Of a DNA stretch of 6,409 bases, positions 5,365-6,409 are shown in pieces; within the stretch, counting starts at the first letter, position 1, and every line of letters starts with the position of its first letter. The notes beneath the pieces are model-generated. The model was not told the DNA's origin. It saw only the letters and a program-made list of their open reading frames with translations, and did no database searches. This stretch comes from an uncultured Clostridia bacterium. GTDB lineage: Bacteria; Bacillota; Clostridia; Oscillospirales; Ruminococcaceae. The DNA lies in the NCBI GenBank assembly GCA_947628385.1, contig CANQZS010000107.1:1-6409 (forward strand). The letters are read 5' to 3'. Made by a program: the position numbers and the translations under genes.

Positions 5365-5479
5365 CTTCCGCCTCCTCTTCCGGTATTCCGGTCATGCTTA
5401 GCGTGATATTTTCAGCGGCTTGAAACGCAATAGCCGCGATCACTGCTCCAAGCAGCCACGGGGAAATTATTATCCACAT
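5339..5479 (-). CDS. Possible 46-aa small membrane protein
   Basis: The ATG at 5479 opens 46 codons ending at TGA 5339-5341. Residues about 2-20 ('WIIISPWLLGAVIAAIAFQ') form one hydrophobic segment fit for a membrane helix, followed by a charged tail ('PEEEAEDERIHKRS'). AAAGGA lies 11 nt upstream, a little far. The gene fills an otherwise empty gap between the 89-aa and 92-aa genes in the same direction, which supports it. The function is unknown. Confidence 0.5.
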   Translation of the reverse strand: MWIIISPWLLGAVIAAIAFQAAENITLSMTGIPEEEAEDERIHKRS

Positions 5480-5533
5480 AGATTTTCACGTCCTTTCATA
5501 AGCTTGTCCGATTTTTTTACGTCCGTTTTTTTG

Positions 5534-5803
5534 TCATTCCACAGCTGTTTGTTTTTCATTGAGCCACGGCGGCGGACAATTTTGAATAGTTTCCGTCCAT
5601 AGCTTTTCTGCCTCTTGCTCTCTCCCTTCGTCAATGAACTTCATGCATTGCTCGTATGCTATTTCCATCCAAGTGCGAGCAAATCTCTGTTCACGCTCGT
5701 GAAGTTCCTCTTCCGTAATATCAACGCCGACCTCCGGACTTATGTTATGTATCTTGCATTTATTGCCGCTCGGCAGCGTTACTTCAAAAACTTTTTCGAT
5801 CAT
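5534..5803 (-). CDS. Hypothetical 89-aa early phage protein
   Basis: I do not recognise this protein. The ATG at 5803 is chosen because GGAGG lies 7 nt before it (GGAGGTGATAAT); a start at 5821 lacks this. The first 20 residues ('MIEKVFEVTLPSGNKCKIHN') look like beta strands. The rest ('TEEELHEREQRFARTWMEIAYEQCMKFIDEGREQEAEKLWTETIQNC') is helical, with charged and aromatic faces. There is no signal peptide. It follows the 68-aa gene by about 41 bp in the leftward operon. Confidence 0.7.
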   Translation of the reverse strand: MIEKVFEVTLPSGNKCKIHNISPEVGVDITEEELHEREQRFARTWMEIAYEQCMKFIDEGREQEAEKLWTETIQNCPPPWLNEKQTAVE

Positions 5804-5844
5804 ATTATCACCTCCGTTCAATTATATTCAGATATTGAGTTGTC

Positions 5845-6051
5845 CTATTTCGATTCGCTTTCCCAGCGAGTCACGATCTCGTTTGACAGAGAAAGGATAT
5901 TCTGACTCTTAGGAGACTGCGACAAGCCTTTCAATGCTACGGACAGCTCCGCAGGTGAAACCTTGTCGATCCCGTACTTCTTTAGCTCCGGAATAAGGTC
6001 TACCTGATTCCGTCCGAGCTTCATAAGTCTGATTCTTATTTCAAATGGCAT
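5845..6051 (-). CDS. Small HTH-like phage protein, 68 aa
   Basis: The ATG at 6051 is preceded by GAGGTG at 6-7 nt. The product reads 'MPFEIRIRLMKLGRNQVDLIPELKKYGIDKVSPAELSVALKGLSQSPKSQNILSLSNEIVTRWE', resembling short phage XRE/Cro-like proteins with 'R.Q.DLI.EL..G....AE.S..L.G....PK...I' spacing. Residues about 13-45 would form the helix-turn-helix core. It could be a Cro- or antirepressor-type early regulator next to the right-edge switch. The family match is from memory of such sequences and moderate. Copy 1 of the 33-bp repeat contains its ribosome site. Confidence 0.65.
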   Translation of the reverse strand: MPFEIRIRLMKLGRNQVDLIPELKKYGIDKVSPAELSVALKGLSQSPKSQNILSLSNEIVTRWESESK

Positions 6052-6055
6052 ATTT

Positions 6056-6088
6056 TCACCTCATTTCTTGACATACCACCTGCTCCGC
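6056..6088. repeat. Direct repeat copy 1 (33 bp)
   Basis: It matches 6325-6357 with one mismatch (6063 A against 6332 G). It includes TTGACA (6068-6073) on plus and the GAGGTGA ribosome site of the 68-aa gene on minus. Unlike copy 2, there is no TATAAT 17 bp on; the bases are AGAACC, so it is not a promoter on plus. Confidence 0.9.
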
Positions 6089-6170
6089 GTAGAACCTAAG
6101 CAATGTCACCTTTTCTGTAAGCTCAACGAAAACGGTGAATGTTTGCTTTTTGCCGCTATAAGAAAAATCG

Positions 6171-6320
6171 CTAAATCAGACCGGACATAGTCAATTGTTG
6201 AACGATTTTGACCATTGAATCAGTAAGTTCCGCTAAACGGGACGGCTCTTTCTTACTCTCCTGTGAAAGCAGTCGCATCTGCTTGATCAGGAGAGTTTGT
6301 GCTGTTTCTTTCGTATCCAT
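6171..6320 (-). CDS. Hypothetical 49-aa first gene of the leftward early operon
   Basis: The ATG at 6320 is chosen because GAGGTGAGAAG lies directly before it; a longer reading to 6404 crosses the control region and is unlikely. The protein ('MDTKETAQTLLIKQMRLLSQ...') is helical, with basic and acidic faces, and ends 'VKIVQQLTMSGLI', TAG. I do not know its function. Such small helical proteins are common near the start of early operons in Clostridia phages. The 33-bp repeat copy 2 supplies its ribosome site. Confidence 0.65.
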   Translation of the reverse strand: MDTKETAQTLLIKQMRLLSQESKKEPSRLAELTDSMVKIVQQLTMSGLI

Positions 6321-6324
6321 CTTC

Positions 6325-6357
6325 TCACCTCGTTTCTTGACATACCACCTGCTCCGC
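6325..6357. repeat. Direct repeat copy 2 (33 bp) in the control region
   Basis: It is the partner of 6056-6088. It carries the ribosome site of the 49-aa gene on minus and the -35 (TTGACA, 6337-6342) plus most of the spacer of the rightward promoter on plus. The overlap with the -35 makes an operator role plausible. Confidence 0.9.
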
Positions 6358-6365
6358 TGTATAAT
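6337..6365 (+). promoter_or_regulatory. Full-consensus sigma-A promoter, rightward
   Basis: TTGACA (6337-6342), a 17-bp spacer and TATAAT (6360-6365) match the housekeeping promoter consensus at all 12 positions. It points right, opposite to the operon, and a ribosome site and start codon follow about 11 and 24 bp later. It overlaps the 33-bp repeat. No comparably good leftward promoter was seen in 6320-6409; an AATAAT/TATACA region on minus has no -35. Confidence 0.85.
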
Positions 6366-6388
6366 TATTGCAGAGAGGAGGAGTAACA

Positions 6389-6409
6389 TTGGATTTAGGC
6401 ACATATTCA
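6389..6409 (+). CDS. Start of a divergent gene (TTG start), possibly the lysogeny repressor; runs off the window
   Basis: Only seven codons are visible (MDLGTYS...). Support comes from AGGAGG at 6376-6381 with 7 nt spacing to TTG 6389 and from the full-consensus promoter just upstream. Divergent placement next to early leftward genes is the usual position of a CI-like repressor, and XRE-type proteins often begin with a similar 'LGxxI/Y' sequence. The start is well supported; the repressor identity is inference from context. Confidence 0.6.

Noticed and set aside
6325..6408. Leftward 27-codon frame at the right edge ending in the same residues as the frame at 6056-6175
   Set aside because: It lies across the rightward promoter and the ribosome site of the divergent gene; the shared ending is explained by the 33-bp DNA repeat.
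1..6409. CRISPR array, tRNA genes, insertion sequences, diversity-generating repeats
   Set aside because: No regularly spaced repeats, cloverleaf signatures, transposase motifs or template/variable repeat pairs were seen on either strand.

Overview
The window looks like part of a temperate tailed phage (a prophage or phage-plasmid) of a low-to-moderate GC Firmicute, most likely a gut Clostridia of the Ruminococcus/Oscillospiraceae kind. The evidence is strong GGAGG ribosome sites, frequent GTG and TTG starts, very tight or overlapping genes, a P27-type terminase small subunit beside an HNH endonuclease, and a ParB-like protein and small ORFs of the type found in Clostridia prophages. The host assignment is inference. 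No tRNA, rRNA, CRISPR array, IS element or integrase was seen.

Nearly everything reads leftward (minus strand), so the order of transcription is from high to low coordinates. At the right edge (about 6325-6409) is a control region. It holds a full-consensus rightward promoter (TTGACA, 17 bp, TATAAT) followed by a good ribosome site and a TTG start, the first seven codons of a divergent gene that could be a lysogeny repressor. Leftward from there come small early genes (49, 68 and 89 aa), two tiny overlapping ORFs (46 and 23 aa), a 92-aa acidic coiled-coil protein and a 451-aa ParB-like protein. Next come a 67-aa ORF, a frame-damaged ORF and a 76-aa ORF, then a leader with a promoter and inverted repeats, an HUH-type rolling-circle Rep-like protein, a small helix-turn-helix protein and an HNH endonuclease.

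The left part is the start of the packaging module. A 177-bp gene-free stretch between HNH and the terminase small subunit carries a GC-rich block that is a candidate cos site, plus a possible promoter overlapped by an inverted repeat. After the terminase small subunit comes a two-part gene. Its N-terminal part has the phage 'NPYHDPQNGRFTSG' motif. Its C-terminal part is a JAMM metalloprotease-like domain (H-T-H-P-x5-S-x2-D) that runs off the window. The two parts share one reading frame but are separated by a single TAA.

The most interesting points are the JAMM domain cut off by one in-frame ochre codon, the compensating +1/-1 frame breaks at two poly-A tracts in 3237-3494, the right-edge switch whose 33-bp element is repeated 269 bp away, and the pairing of an HUH Rep with ParB in a terminase-bearing element. 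Most of these families are known. What may be new is the arrangement and the unnamed small proteins, not a clearly new system.
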